DNA of 62,495 nt, taken from NCBI GenBank assembly GCA_023425865.1, contig JAFABV010000096.1, forward strand, positions 1 through 62,495. Reading direction: 5' to 3'. Shown one piece after another: positions 1 to 8,750 of this stretch. Position numbers and translations under genes: made by a program. This DNA comes from Bacteroidota bacterium (lineage in GTDB: Bacteria; Bacteroidota; Bacteroidia; Bacteroidales; Bacteroidaceae). The notes under the pieces are model-generated. The model was not told the origin of the DNA, searched no databases, and was given only the letters and a program-made list of their open reading frames with translations. Numbering within the stretch: position 1 is the stretch's first letter; each line of letters opens with the position of its first letter.

Positions 1-75
1 GGTGCGTTAGTTCAGCCTGGTTAGAATGCCTGCCTGTCACGCAGGAGGTCACGGGTTCGAGTCCCGTACGCACCG
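1..75 (+). tRNA. tRNA-Asp (GTC)
   Basis: A cloverleaf is visible. The acceptor arms GGTGCGT (1-7) and ACGCACC (68-74) pair, with G75 as discriminator. The anticodon stem CCTGC/GCAGG encloses the loop CTGTCAC, giving anticodon GTC (Asp), and the T arm contains GGTTCGAGTCC. The gene begins exactly at the window edge, so any upstream promoter or sister tRNA is outside. A terminator follows at once. Confidence 0.97.
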
Positions 76-81
76 CAAAAG

Positions 82-112
82 CCTTCAAGCTCAAGCTTGG
101 AGGTTTTTTTTT
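82..112 (+). terminator. Intrinsic terminator of tRNA-Asp
   Basis: The arms CCTTCAAGCT and AGCTTGGAGG pair over about 10 bp with one G-U pair, around a very short loop. A run of nine T follows. It lies 6 bases after the tRNA end. Confidence 0.85.
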
Positions 113-180
113 AACATTGTCATTACAAGTAGGTAGGTGACAACGTGTTATCAATATCAAAATTTCATAAATTTAAGGTA

Positions 181-211
181 TTGTATGTCGATATTAAGGT
201 TTGTACCTTTG
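181..211 (+). promoter_or_regulatory. Bacteroidetes sigma-ABfr promoter of the TonB receptor operon
   Basis: A TTG (181-183), a 20-base spacer and TACCTTTG (204-211) fit the Bacteroidetes -33/-7 consensus. The start of transcription would be near 217, giving a leader of about 20 bases before the ATG at 237. No Fur box was recognised by eye. Confidence 0.7.
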
Positions 212-236
212 CATTCCAATTTTATAAATAGCAAAG

Positions 237-2417
237 ATGACAAAACCAGAATTCAGGATTTCAGTTGTTTCAGTCCTATGCGTGGGCACAACTTTTAGCG
301 TGCCTGTGGCAGGTGCGGAAGCCGATTCTACGTTGGTAGGTCGCGAGCTTCATGAAGTGCAGGTAATGGCCAAGTCGAAGGCGCGTAAACTGCAAGAGCA
401 GGCCTATGCCGTATCGGTGGTGGACTTGGCCAAGACTTATAGTTCAAACCCCACTTTAGGTAAGACTCTCAATAGGGTAACGAGCGTACGCGTGCGCGAA
501 GATGGCGGTGTGGGAAGTAATTATAGTTTCTCAATGAATGGATTCTCGGGCAACCAGGTCAAGTTTTTCCTCGACGGTATTCCTATGGATAATTTTGGCT
601 CAAGCTTTAATCTCTCCTCGCTTTCGTCCAACCTCGCTGAACATGTAGAAGTGTATAAGGGTGTGCTGCCTGTGTCGTTGGGTGCCGACGCCTTGGGAGG
701 TGCGGTGAATATCGTGACTCGACGCAATGCCAATTATATTGACGCCTTCTATTCTGTTGGCTCCTTTGGCACACACAAGGTAAGCGTCAACGGTGCTTAC
801 ACGCGGCCCAAGACCGGATTTACCATAAGGGCCAATGCTTTCTTCAATTACTCGAAAAACAACTACAAAGTATATGCCCCCGTGGTGGATTTGGCCACAG
901 GTCTCAGTGGTGACGACCAGTGGGTAAGGCGTTTCCACGATCGTTATGAGTCGGCAGGGGCACGGGTAGAGACTGGTTGGATAGGCCGTTCGTGGGCCGA
1001 CTATCTGCTCTTTGGCCTGATTGGCTCACAAAATTACAATCAGATACAGACGGGCGCTACCATGGATGCCGTATATGGCAAACCTAAACGCACGAGTTAT
1101 TCTATTATCCCCAGCATTCGGTATCGCAAAACCGACCTCTTTCTTCCGGGACTCGACCTGACAGCCTACGCTACATATAATATTGTACGCACGCGGCAGA
1201 TTGATACCGCGGCAGTTGCTTACAACTGGCTCGGACAAAGCGCGCCTTCCGCAAGTCGGGGTGAAGGGTATCTCACCAACTCCACCATCAACGAGCGCGA
1301 GTGGCAGGGTAGTGTCAACCTTAATTATGTCATTGACCAGCACCAGAGCGTTAGTCTCAATCACATTGCCTCTTCGATGTGGCGTAAGGAAAATGACTTG
1401 GAGCATGCAGACTATAGCATGAACAATGTGTCGCAGACCCTTACGAAGAACATCACAGGTCTGGGTTATCAGGTGCGTTATGCCCGTTGGAATGCCACGG
1501 TGTTTGGAAAGTTGTATTTCCTCAATACTTCTACGCACAAACTCTTTGATATCTTCCTCGAAACCGAGCACTATGAGAAGGTGAAAGCCAGCCAGCATCA
1601 TGCGGGCTATGGCGCGGCGTTCACTTACTTTATCCTTCCTGCCTTGCAGGCCAAGGTGAGCTTCGAGCAGGTTTACCGTATGCCTGAGGCTGTGGAACTC
1701 TTCGGCGATGGCTTTATCCAAAAGAGTAATACTGACTTGAAGCCTGAGAACTCGAAGAACCTGAACTTTGGCTTGTCATTTGATAAGTGGGTAGGTAGCC
1801 ATCACCTTCTCGCAGATGCCTCTTACATCTACCGTTACACTAAGGATTTTATTTATAAAGGTGTGACATTGACGAGTGATCCTACAACCTCTTACCAGAA
1901 TGTGGGCAAGGCCATCACTCATGGAGTGGAGGGTAGTGTGCGCTATGAGTATGCCAATCTCTTCCGTTTAGGCTTCAACATGACTTATCAGGATATACGT
2001 GATCGTCAGAAGACAGAGGTTTCGAATGAGTCATACGTGTCTAACGCTACCACTGATAATATTACCTATGGTGAGCGTATGCCGAACATTCCTTATTTCT
2101 TCTTCAATGGGGATGCGGCATACAACTTTCATGACCTCCTTGCCAAGGGCAATACGCTGACGCTGGAATACGGTTTGGACTACGTCTACCAGTATTATCT
2201 CAGCTTCCCGGGCCTTGGCCGTCCTACGAGCAAAAAATACATTCCCACGCAGTTATCGCACAATGCTTCGGCCAACTATCTCATGGCTGACGGTAAGTAT
2301 AGCGTCGGCGTGGAGTGTACCAATTTTACCAATGCCAAGCTCTACGACAACTACCGTTTGCAGAAGCCGGGTCGTGCTTTCACTGTAAAGTTCAGGGTTT
2401 TCTTATCTAAAATGTAA
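237..2417 (+). CDS. TonB-dependent outer-membrane receptor, XusA-like
   Basis: The 726-residue protein begins with a signal peptide (about 27 residues, ending VAGA). A plug domain follows (about 40-165; motifs FFLDGIPMDN, VEVYKG and LGADALGGAVNIVTR), then a long beta-barrel rich in aromatic strands ending in a C-terminal KFRVFL segment. It has no N-terminal carboxypeptidase-like domain, so it is not SusC-type but resembles iron-chelate or haem receptors. The next two genes encode a DUF4374 lipoprotein and a PepSY membrane protein. That order matches the Bacteroides XusABC xenosiderophore system known from the literature. The role, energised import of a ferric siderophore-like ligand, is inferred from context; the ligand cannot be read from the sequence. 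Confidence 0.88.
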   Translation: MTKPEFRISVVSVLCVGTTFSVPVAGAEADSTLVGRELHEVQVMAKSKARKLQEQAYAVSVVDLAKTYSSNPTLGKTLNRVTSVRVREDGGVGSNYSFSMNGFSGNQVKFFLDGIPMDNFGSSFNLSSLSSNLAEHVEVYKGVLPVSLGADALGGAVNIVTRRNANYIDAFYSVGSFGTHKVSVNGAYTRPKTGFTIRANAFFNYSKNNYKVYAPVVDLATGLSGDDQWVRRFHDRYESAGARVETGWIGRSWADYLLFGLIGSQNYNQIQTGATMDAVYGKPKRTSYSIIPSIRYRKTDLFLPGLDLTAYATYNIVRTRQIDTAAVAYNWLGQSAPSASRGEGYLTNSTINEREWQGSVNLNYVIDQHQSVSLNHIASSMWRKENDLEHADYSMNNVSQTLTKNITGLGYQVRYARWNATVFGKLYFLNTSTHKLFDIFLETEHYEKVKASQHHAGYGAAFTYFILPALQAKVSFEQVYRMPEAVELFGDGFIQKSNTDLKPENSKNLNFGLSFDKWVGSHHLLADASYIYRYTKDFIYKGVTLTSDPTTSYQNVGKAITHGVEGSVRYEYANLFRLGFNMTYQDIRDRQKTEVSNESYVSNATTDNITYGERMPNIPYFFFNGDAAYNFHDLLAKGNTLTLEYGLDYVYQYYLSFPGLGRPTSKKYIPTQLSHNASANYLMADGKYSVGVECTNFTNAKLYDNYRLQKPGRAFTVKFRVFLSKM

Positions 2418-2431
2418 TATTAAGCATCAAT

Positions 2432-3652
2432 ATGAATAAACGACGTTTCAATATATCATCCTTGGCGGCTTTTCTTTTAGCTGCCCTTACATTTACAGCC
2501 TGTGACGATGACATGGGCAGCACCGAGGTGCCTTACCAGCCTTACGTCCTGTCGTTGGGTATTACTTCTGGTGGTACTACTACATATTATGTAGTCACTG
2601 CCGATCAGCTCAGCGACTCTACCACAACCATCAGTGCTTTGGGACAGGGCATTGAGCAGGCGGGCTATCGCGATTATCAGCAGGCCGAACAAACGCTGTT
2701 CTCGATTGGTGGTCTGGGTGTGACGAGTGCTACGGGTATCCAGCGCGATGCCAATGGTTATCTGCAAGAGCGTGGTGACTTTGTGTTCAACACCACGCCC
2801 ATCGGTTTCTGTCAGGTAGACGCTGAGTCGATGGCTGCCATGGAGCTGCCTACTTCTACCGGTAAAGGTGGAACCCTCACTTTCTACACGGTAGATATCA
2901 ATTCGCTGGAACTCCATAATAAGGTGACCACGACGCCTGTCGCTCCTATGGACAATCTGCAGTGGCCCTACGTTACGGGGATGATGTATAGCGGTGGCAA
3001 CCTCTATGTGAGTTATGAATTGATGAATCCCAACACATTTACTTCTGACTATGCGGACACTTCATTTGTGGCGGTGTATTCTTACCCCGACTTCAAGTTC
3101 CGCAAGCTCATGAAAGATACACGCTTCGGCAATATAGGATCATGGAATGCCTTTAACGGATTGCAGAAGGATGAGAATGGTGACCTATATGCCATGTCGA
3201 ATACTTCTATGGCCAATGGCTTCTCGCAGTCGCCCAAGCACAGTGGCTTCTTGAGGATCAAGGCTGGTTCGCTGGAATTTGACCCCGACTACACATTTGA
3301 CTATCAGGCGCTCACTGGCCAGAAGGTGGCTCACTGGATATACTTGGGCAATGGCAAGGTATTTGCCGAGGTCACCACACGATTGGATGCCCCAGCATGG
3401 AGCGATGCCGACTTGAAGTGCTGCATTATCGATTTGGTGAACAAAACATCGGTAGATGTCAAGGGAATACCTGTGCATAATGGTAATGGTGGGCGTCGCT
3501 TCGCTTGCTTGTATGACGATGGCAAGGTTTATCTTCCTGTCAGCACATCATCAGGCGTGTTTGTATATACCACTGACGTAGCGTCGGCAACCGCGACCAA
3601 AGGCGCTCGCGTATCAGCGAGCTTCGTGGCCGGCGTATTTAAGATGAAATAA
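2432..3652 (+). CDS. DUF4374 surface lipoprotein, XusB-like
   Basis: The 406-residue protein has a lipoprotein signal peptide (LTFTAC, Cys24) followed by three Asp, which fits the acidic surface-export signal described for Bacteroidetes lipoproteins. The rest is a repetitive beta-rich fold (probably a propeller) with aromatic and Gly-Asn turns, typical of DUF4374. It starts 15 bases after the TonB receptor and abuts the PepSY gene, so it belongs to the same operon. In Bacteroides the equivalent XusB sits on the cell surface and binds ferric siderophores; the same capture role is inferred here. I am confident of the family, less so of the ligand. Confidence 0.85.
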   Translation: MNKRRFNISSLAAFLLAALTFTACDDDMGSTEVPYQPYVLSLGITSGGTTTYYVVTADQLSDSTTTISALGQGIEQAGYRDYQQAEQTLFSIGGLGVTSATGIQRDANGYLQERGDFVFNTTPIGFCQVDAESMAAMELPTSTGKGGTLTFYTVDINSLELHNKVTTTPVAPMDNLQWPYVTGMMYSGGNLYVSYELMNPNTFTSDYADTSFVAVYSYPDFKFRKLMKDTRFGNIGSWNAFNGLQKDENGDLYAMSNTSMANGFSQSPKHSGFLRIKAGSLEFDPDYTFDYQALTGQKVAHWIYLGNGKVFAEVTTRLDAPAWSDADLKCCIIDLVNKTSVDVKGIPVHNGNGGRRFACLYDDGKVYLPVSTSSGVFVYTTDVASATATKGARVSASFVAGVFKMK

Positions 3653-4795
3653 GTGATGCGTAAGATAGCTAAGTTTTTACACCTGTGGCTCGGTCTTATT
3701 TCCGGGATTGTGGTGGTGATAGTATGCCTTACAGGCGCGCTGTGTGCTTTCAAAGACGAGATTACGGCGATTGGAGAGCCTTGGCGAAAGGTTCCGGTGA
3801 GTACCGGCGCCACACTCAATCCATCGGTGCTTATTGCCGTTGCTGACAAGGCTTCTGGATTGCACAGTCCTTCTTCTATCACTTACGGCAAGCCCGACGA
3901 AGCTGTATTCGTAGATTACATCTCGCCAGAGAGAGACCGTACTACAGTGTATCTTCACCCGAATACCGGACAGGTGCTTCATGTGAGCCGTAAAGACGCG
4001 GCGGCATTCGATTTCTTCGACTTCCTCATGCAGGGCCATTTGCGTTTGTGGTTGCCTCGTGCCTGGGGTGGACAGGTCGTAGGATGGAGTGTGCTGTTGT
4101 TCCTCATTACGTTGATTACCGGAATCGTAATGTGGTATCCTCGCCGTTGGAGCCGCAAGGCCGCGGAGAGTCGTTTCTCCTTCCACCGTCCTTTTAAGTT
4201 CCGCCGATTCATTTATGACCTGCATAACGTAGTAGGCTTTTATGCCCTCATCCCATTGATTGCTGCCTGCTTTACTGGTTTGATATTTGCTTTCGGGTGG
4301 TTCTCTTCGGGAGTCTTTTATATGTTGTCTGGTGGCAAGTCATACGTAGCCTATGAGATGCCGGCCACCGATACGACAGCAATTGCGAGCGTCGCTCAGC
4401 CTCTTGACGTGATTTACCGGCGTCTCACGGTAGAAGAGCCTAAGGCCGTACAGTTTTATTATGCGTTGCCGCAGACCGACACAGATGTCTATCGGGTGAG
4501 TGTTGTACATCAGAGTGGGTCTTACTACAAACAAGACAATCGTTTCTTTGACGCACGCACAACTTCAGAACTGCAGGGTAACGGTGTTTATACTGGCAAA
4601 TACACGGAGAAGAGTGGGGCGGAGCAAGCTATTCGCATGTCACTTGACATTCATGAAGGTAGGGTGTGGGGCTTGTTTGGTCGTATCTTGATGGTGATCG
4701 CTTCACTCATTGGCGCTTCATTGCCGGTAACGGGATTAATGCTTTACTTGCAACGCAAAAGAAAACCGCAAGCAAAGCAGAGAGCCGGGAATTAA
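3653..4795 (+). CDS. PepSY-associated membrane protein, XusC-like
   Basis: The 380-residue inner-membrane protein carries the PepSY_TM signature: an N-terminal helix (FLHLWLGLISGIVVVIVC), another near residues 145-165, one after DLHNVVGFYALIPL (about 190-220), and a C-terminal helix before LYLQRKRK. Conserved His residues in the first and third helices (HLWLG, DLHNVVG) are the kind proposed to bind haem or metal in reductase-like members. Either GTG at 3653, immediately after the DUF4374 stop, or ATG at 3656 could be the start; both give the same protein apart from one residue. Inferred role: reductive release of iron from the imported chelate. The operon ends at the shared terminator at 4902-4940. 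Confidence 0.85.
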   Translation: MMRKIAKFLHLWLGLISGIVVVIVCLTGALCAFKDEITAIGEPWRKVPVSTGATLNPSVLIAVADKASGLHSPSSITYGKPDEAVFVDYISPERDRTTVYLHPNTGQVLHVSRKDAAAFDFFDFLMQGHLRLWLPRAWGGQVVGWSVLLFLITLITGIVMWYPRRWSRKAAESRFSFHRPFKFRRFIYDLHNVVGFYALIPLIAACFTGLIFAFGWFSSGVFYMLSGGKSYVAYEMPATDTTAIASVAQPLDVIYRRLTVEEPKAVQFYYALPQTDTDVYRVSVVHQSGSYYKQDNRFFDARTTSELQGNGVYTGKYTEKSGAEQAIRMSLDIHEGRVWGLFGRILMVIASLIGASLPVTGLMLYLQRKRKPQAKQRAGN

Positions 4796-4901
4796 TACAA
4801 TAGAGGCCATGTCAGTCGCGTGGGGAGGGCTAAGCAATGCACAGGGTTGTCTGAGATTTACGTCACGCCAGCAGTAGGCAACCACACTTCTTAGGAAACA
4901 T

Positions 4902-4940
4902 AAAGCGGGAGCAGGCACACGAAGTGTCTACTCCCGCTTT
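4902..4940. terminator. Bidirectional terminator between convergent genes
   Basis: A 10-bp perfect stem AAAGCGGGAG/CTCCCGCTTT (4902-4911 with 4931-4940) encloses a smaller inner hairpin (AGGCAC/GTGTCT). A and T tracts on either side let it serve both the PepSY gene and the GH28 gene. Confidence 0.8.
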
Positions 4941-4957
4941 ATTATGGGCTTGAGGTT

Positions 4958-6367
4958 TTATTTGCCAGCTCCTAAAGCCGCAAAGCGTACATTGTTTAAT
5001 TTGAGATCGCAGTCTGCGCCAATCTCCTTATCCTTATCTGTATATTGGAAGACGCTGTTGCTTACGGTGATGCCGTATACCATTCCTTTCCCCCCGGCAG
5101 CCTTGATGCCCGTCCGCGTACCTTGGCAGATGACATTAGAGATATGGATGTCGGTAAACTCAGGAGAGAAATCAGTGTGCTGAGGAGTTACCGTGGCATT
5201 GTCGGTCCCAGCACGACGGTCAGCATAGTCGCACTCGAAAACGATGGCCTCATCTTTGATGTCAGTCATATAGATGTTTGAGATATAGATATCTTTGGTA
5301 ACACCTCCGCGTCCCACTGCACTTTTAAAGCGCAGTCCGGTGTCTGTGCCCGAGAATGTATTGTTGTGCACGAAGATATTATACATGCCGCCGCTGAACT
5401 CAGAGCCTATCACAAAACCGCCATGGGCGTGGTACACGATATTGTCTTGAATGTTGATGTTCTCACAAGGACCAGCTGCACGGCCGTTTTCTCCTGCACC
5501 GCCTTTCATGCAGATGCCATCGTCTCCCGCATTGATCACGTTGTTTACGATGAGCACATTCTGGCAGTTGCCAATGTCGATGGCGTCACCATTTTGGGCA
5601 TTCCAAGGGCAGGCCACAGTGATACCGTCAATGATAACGTTCTTGCAACGCTGCGGTACCAAGTGGAAGTTAGGTGAGTTACGTAGGGTAACGCCCTGAA
5701 CCAATACATTTTCACAATCGGTAAAACGGATGAGATGCGCCCGCATCTTTTCCTGTATCTGGGGCGTCTCCGCCACATTGGGGAAGTTTTTTAAGTCAAA
5801 AGGATACCACAGGTCACCGGCAGGTGTTACTGTTCCGCCCATTCTTTTATAGGCGTTCCATTCCACATCGCTTACCTTGCTCCGCTTTACAGGACGCCAG
5901 TATTCGCCATTGCCGTCGATGATGCCATGTCCTGTGATAGAGATATTCTTGCGTTTGGAGGCTGTAATACATGGTGAGGCCTTGGTAGCAGGTTTGCCAT
6001 CTTCGCTTTTGAACAAATCACGCTTGTCTGGCGACATCACAATAACGGCATTGCGCTCAAGGTGCAGGTCAATGTTGTCTTTGAGCGAGATGAGTCCTGT
6101 GAGCCAGATACCGGCCGGCACGTCTAAGTGTCCGCCCCCTTTCTTGTTAAGCGCACTGATGGCTTTGGCAAAGGCTTCGGTGTTCATGGTGAGTCCGTCG
6201 CCTACGCCACCAAAGTCGGCAAGGCTAACCCTGTTGTTGGGAATTACTGGACCTTGCACCACAGGCATAGCCTTGGGCAGGCTCTGATAGTAACGGCTGT
6301 AGTCTGTTTGAGCAAACCCGGCGAGGGATACACATAATGCCAGACCTGCAAGAATTGCTTTTCTCAT
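4958..6367 (-). CDS. Glycoside hydrolase family 28 (polygalacturonase-like)
   Basis: The 469-residue secreted protein has a signal peptide (MRKAILAGLALCVSLAGFAQ). A right-handed beta-helix follows, starting with VSLADFGGVGDG, typical of GH28. The catalytic motifs are present in order: NGDAID, GDDG, HGG (AHGGFVIGSE) and RFK. These supply the inverting Asp residues and the substrate-binding His and Arg/Lys of the family. Substrate is likely homogalacturonan, rhamnogalacturonan or a substituted galacturonide. It stands alone, without SusC/SusD partners or lyases. uxaC, which acts on galacturonate, is 43 kb away. It could be periplasmic or surface exposed; there is no lipobox. Confidence 0.9.
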   Translation of the reverse strand: MRKAILAGLALCVSLAGFAQTDYSRYYQSLPKAMPVVQGPVIPNNRVSLADFGGVGDGLTMNTEAFAKAISALNKKGGGHLDVPAGIWLTGLISLKDNIDLHLERNAVIVMSPDKRDLFKSEDGKPATKASPCITASKRKNISITGHGIIDGNGEYWRPVKRSKVSDVEWNAYKRMGGTVTPAGDLWYPFDLKNFPNVAETPQIQEKMRAHLIRFTDCENVLVQGVTLRNSPNFHLVPQRCKNVIIDGITVACPWNAQNGDAIDIGNCQNVLIVNNVINAGDDGICMKGGAGENGRAAGPCENINIQDNIVYHAHGGFVIGSEFSGGMYNIFVHNNTFSGTDTGLRFKSAVGRGGVTKDIYISNIYMTDIKDEAIVFECDYADRRAGTDNATVTPQHTDFSPEFTDIHISNVICQGTRTGIKAAGGKGMVYGITVSNSVFQYTDKDKEIGADCDLKLNNVRFAALGAGK

Positions 6368-6457
6368 TGTGTAGGTTTTGTTTAAATGGTTTGTTTTATA
6401 GATAAGTGCTATATTTCTTTAGTTGACGAAATTCAGCATAGATCGTTTAAAGAGAAA

Positions 6458-6487
6458 AGCCCGGCCTCACGAATGAGCACCGGGCCG
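6458..6487 (-). terminator. Terminator of tRNA-Phe
   Basis: On the minus strand, GCCCGG (6485-6480) pairs with CCGGGC (6465-6460), followed by TTTTCTCTTT. It lies 16-45 bases beyond the tRNA 3' end and separates the tRNA from the GH28 gene. Confidence 0.75.
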
Positions 6488-6502
6488 AATGAAAGGAGGA
6501 AG

Positions 6503-6575
6503 TGGTACCTCTTGGAGTCGAACCAAGGACACATGGATTTTCAGTCCATTGCTCTACCACCTGAGCTAAGGTACC
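6503..6575 (-). tRNA. tRNA-Phe (GAA)
   Basis: On the minus strand, the acceptor arms GGTACCT and AGGTACC pair, and A (complement of 6503) is the discriminator. The anticodon stem ATGGA/TCCAT encloses CTGAAAA, giving anticodon GAA (Phe). The D arm GCTCAG and T arm GGTTCGACTCC are normal. CCA is not encoded. Confidence 0.97.
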
Positions 6576-6593
6576 TCTTTGGTTTTGCGGTTG

Positions 6594-6622
6594 CAAAGGT
6601 AAATGATAATGCTGAGAACAAA
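6594..6622 (-). promoter_or_regulatory. Promoter of tRNA-Phe
   Basis: The minus strand reads TTTG (6622-6619), a 17-base spacer, then TACCTTTG (6601-6594). The spacer is slightly short, but the -7 element matches exactly and lies 19 bases from the mature tRNA start. Confidence 0.6.
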
Positions 6623-6696
6623 GAAAGTTTGTGGAAAAAACTTCTACTATTTAGTTTTTGTTAACAAACTGGATGGGCAATAAGATTTGTATCACA

Positions 6697-6734
6697 AAAG
6701 GCACGCTACGGGTTGAACCCCATGGCGTGCCTTT
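6697..6734 (-). terminator. Terminator of the sppA-lpxK-punA-thiL operon
   Basis: AAAGGCACGC (6697-6706) and GCGTGCCTTT (6725-6734) form a 10-bp stem, with an inner GGGTT/AACCC pairing. It lies 26 bases after the thiL stop. Confidence 0.7.
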
Positions 6735-6759
6735 CTACGGGGGAGGCTGGCGTCTACCT

Positions 6760-7875
6760 TTATGCTTGCAGAGGGTTCCAGCCTTGTGCAACGATGTCGA
6801 ACTCTTGGCTGTCACGTGAGATGAGCCTTGTGCCTAACTCCTGTCGGGTAATATAGCCAATCTGCTTGATGCCCTTGCTTTCCAACGCATTGAGCTTGTC
6901 GTGGTCGCCGATAGAGCAGGTGAAGAGCAGTTCGTAGTCCTCGCCACCATTGAGTGCGCAGGTGGTAACGTTCATGTTAAACTCTTCAGCCATCACTGCC
7001 GTCTGGTAGTCGATGGGCAGGCTCTTCTCGTAGATACGGCAGCCGCACTTACTCTGCTTGCATATGTGCAGCAACTCAGAGCTGAGTCCATCAGAAATAT
7101 CCATCATGGCTGTAGGGCGGATGTTGTTCTCCCTGAGCAACTGAATGATGTCGCCCCTTGCCTCAGGCTTGAGCTGGCGCTCGAGCAAATACTCCTTGCC
7201 GGCAAAGTCGGGCTGAAAGTTGTGGATCTTGGCGCCATCGGCCTGCAAATGTCTCACCAGTTCGTCATTGCCTTCCTGTTGTGCCTTGCGAATCTTCTCG
7301 TTCAGTTCATCAATCTGATGATAATATACTGTCTTTTCACGTTCCAAGAGCTGAAGCCCCATATAAGCTGCTCCGAGGTCACCCGTCACACAGATCAGGT
7401 CGGTCTCCTGGGCGCCATTGCGATACACAATGTCGCTTTTGGCTGCCTCACCGATACAGGTGATACTGATGGCCAGTCCTGTAAGCGACGACGTGGTGTC
7501 GCCGCCTACGACGTCGATATTCCATTTGTCGCATGCCTGTTGAAGTCCGCGATAGAAAGCGTCGAGGTCCTCTACGCTGAATCGCTTGCTCAGTGCCAGC
7601 GACACTGTCATCTGGCGGGGCGTGCCGTTCATGGCAAAGATATCGGAGATATTCTCCATGGCGGCCTTATAGCCCAGCTCCTGCATGGTGATATAGGTGA
7701 GGTCAAAGTGAATGCCCTCCATCAGCATGTCAGTGGTTACCAACACTTCACTGTCAGGATAGTGCATCACGGCGCAGTCGTCGCCCACGCCATAAAGAGA
7801 AGACGTATTCTTGAGTTTTATATCCTTGGTCAGTCGGTCAATCAGGCCGAACTCACCGAGTTTAGCTATTTCCAT
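6760..7875 (-). CDS. thiL: Thiamine-monophosphate kinase
   Basis: The 371-residue cytoplasmic enzyme should phosphorylate thiamine monophosphate to thiamine diphosphate with ATP, the last step of vitamin B1 synthesis. The AIR-synthase fold is clear: LIDRLTKDI near the start, VGDDCAV (30-36, Mg/ATP-binding Asp residues), TTDMLMEGIHF, KAAMENISDIFAMNGTP, the VGGDTT motif near residue 120, CVTGDLG, and SDGL plus GGEDYELLF toward the C-terminus. A Lys/Glu-rich insert (about residues 175-205) is longer than in enteric ThiL but common in Bacteroidetes. It is the last gene of the sppA-lpxK-punA-thiL run, 65 bases after punA. Confidence 0.95.
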   Translation of the reverse strand: MEIAKLGEFGLIDRLTKDIKLKNTSSLYGVGDDCAVMHYPDSEVLVTTDMLMEGIHFDLTYITMQELGYKAAMENISDIFAMNGTPRQMTVSLALSKRFSVEDLDAFYRGLQQACDKWNIDVVGGDTTSSLTGLAISITCIGEAAKSDIVYRNGAQETDLICVTGDLGAAYMGLQLLEREKTVYYHQIDELNEKIRKAQQEGNDELVRHLQADGAKIHNFQPDFAGKEYLLERQLKPEARGDIIQLLRENNIRPTAMMDISDGLSSELLHICKQSKCGCRIYEKSLPIDYQTAVMAEEFNMNVTTCALNGGEDYELLFTCSIGDHDKLNALESKGIKQIGYITRQELGTRLISRDSQEFDIVAQGWNPLQA

Positions 7876-7940
7876 ATATTATAACAATGCAGCAGTGCAT
7901 GGTTGTGTGCAGACTCCCATCCACCGCCGCGGGTTTTGTA

Positions 7941-8750
7941 TTATGATCTTCTGATCATCTCGCGCATTATCTCAGTCATTTTCGGCTCTGCGCCCTTAGC
8001 AGCCAACTGCACCTCCTCGTGGCTCACCTGCACCGGAACGTCAAAGCCCCCCAGGTCAGTGATGATGCTGATACCAAAGACCTTAATCCCACAGTGGTGA
8101 GCCACTATCACCTCGGGCACGGTAGACATGCCTACGGCGTCACCACCTAACAGGCGATACATGCGATATTCGGCCGGTGTCTCAAAGGTAGGCCCCTGTA
8201 CGCCCACGTATACGCCATGCTGCAGTTTGATACCCATTTCCTTTCCAATCTCGTCGGCTAAGCTGATGAGCTGGTGGTCATAAGTCTCATGCATGTCGGG
8301 GAATCGTGGACCTGTAGGGAAGTTTGGACCATTGAGCGGGTGCTCGGGGAAGAAGTTGATGTGGTCGTTGATCACCATCAGGTCACCTATGGCAAAGTCA
8401 GGATTCATGCCTCCTGAGGCATTGCTCACGAAAAGCGTCTTGATACCCAGTTCGTACATCACGCGCTCAGGGAAGGTAACCTCCTTCATGTTGTAGCCCT
8501 CATAGAAATGGAATCGTCCGTCCATGGCCATGATGTCCTTGCCACCAAGTTTTCCGAAGATCAGTTTGCCGGCATGTCCTTCTACCGTTGATACGGGGAA
8601 GTTGGGTATCTCACTATAGGGAAACTCGTATGAGTCAGTTATCTCTGAAGCTAATTGTCCGAGTCCGGTTCCCAGAATGATGGCTGTCTGGGGACTTGTG
8701 GTCATCCTTTCTTTTAACCAGGATGCTGTTTCTTGAATTTTTTTGTACAT
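7941..8750 (-). CDS. punA: Purine-nucleoside phosphorylase (trimeric, class I)
   Basis: The 269-residue enzyme should cleave inosine and guanosine (and deoxy forms) to base and (deoxy)ribose-1-phosphate. Signatures are IILGTGLGQLA (phosphate loop), VEGHAGKLIFG, MDGRFHFYEGY, VSNASGGMN, VQGPTFETPAEYRMYRLLGGDAVGMST, and the base-specificity segment SIITDLGG. The ATG at 8748-8750 lies inside the 3' end of lpxK, a 116-base overlap in another frame. The N-terminus (KIQETASWLKER) is conserved in the family, so the start is credible. Together with the upstream lpxK it points to translational coupling. Confidence 0.94.
   Translation of the reverse strand: MYKKIQETASWLKERMTTSPQTAIILGTGLGQLASEITDSYEFPYSEIPNFPVSTVEGHAGKLIFGKLGGKDIMAMDGRFHFYEGYNMKEVTFPERVMYELGIKTLFVSNASGGMNPDFAIGDLMVINDHINFFPEHPLNGPNFPTGPRFPDMHETYDHQLISLADEIGKEMGIKLQHGVYVGVQGPTFETPAEYRMYRLLGGDAVGMSTVPEVIVAHHCGIKVFGISIITDLGGFDVPVQVSHEEVQLAAKGAEPKMTEIMREMIRRS

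Noticed and set aside
1026..1721. 231-codon minus-strand frame inside the TonB receptor gene
   Set aside because: It is antisense to a well-supported gene, has no domain pattern and arises from the codon bias of the sense strand.
6901..7884. 327-codon plus-strand frame opposite thiL
   Set aside because: His/Leu/Val-rich shadow of thiL with no recognisable motif; thiL motifs are complete on the other strand.
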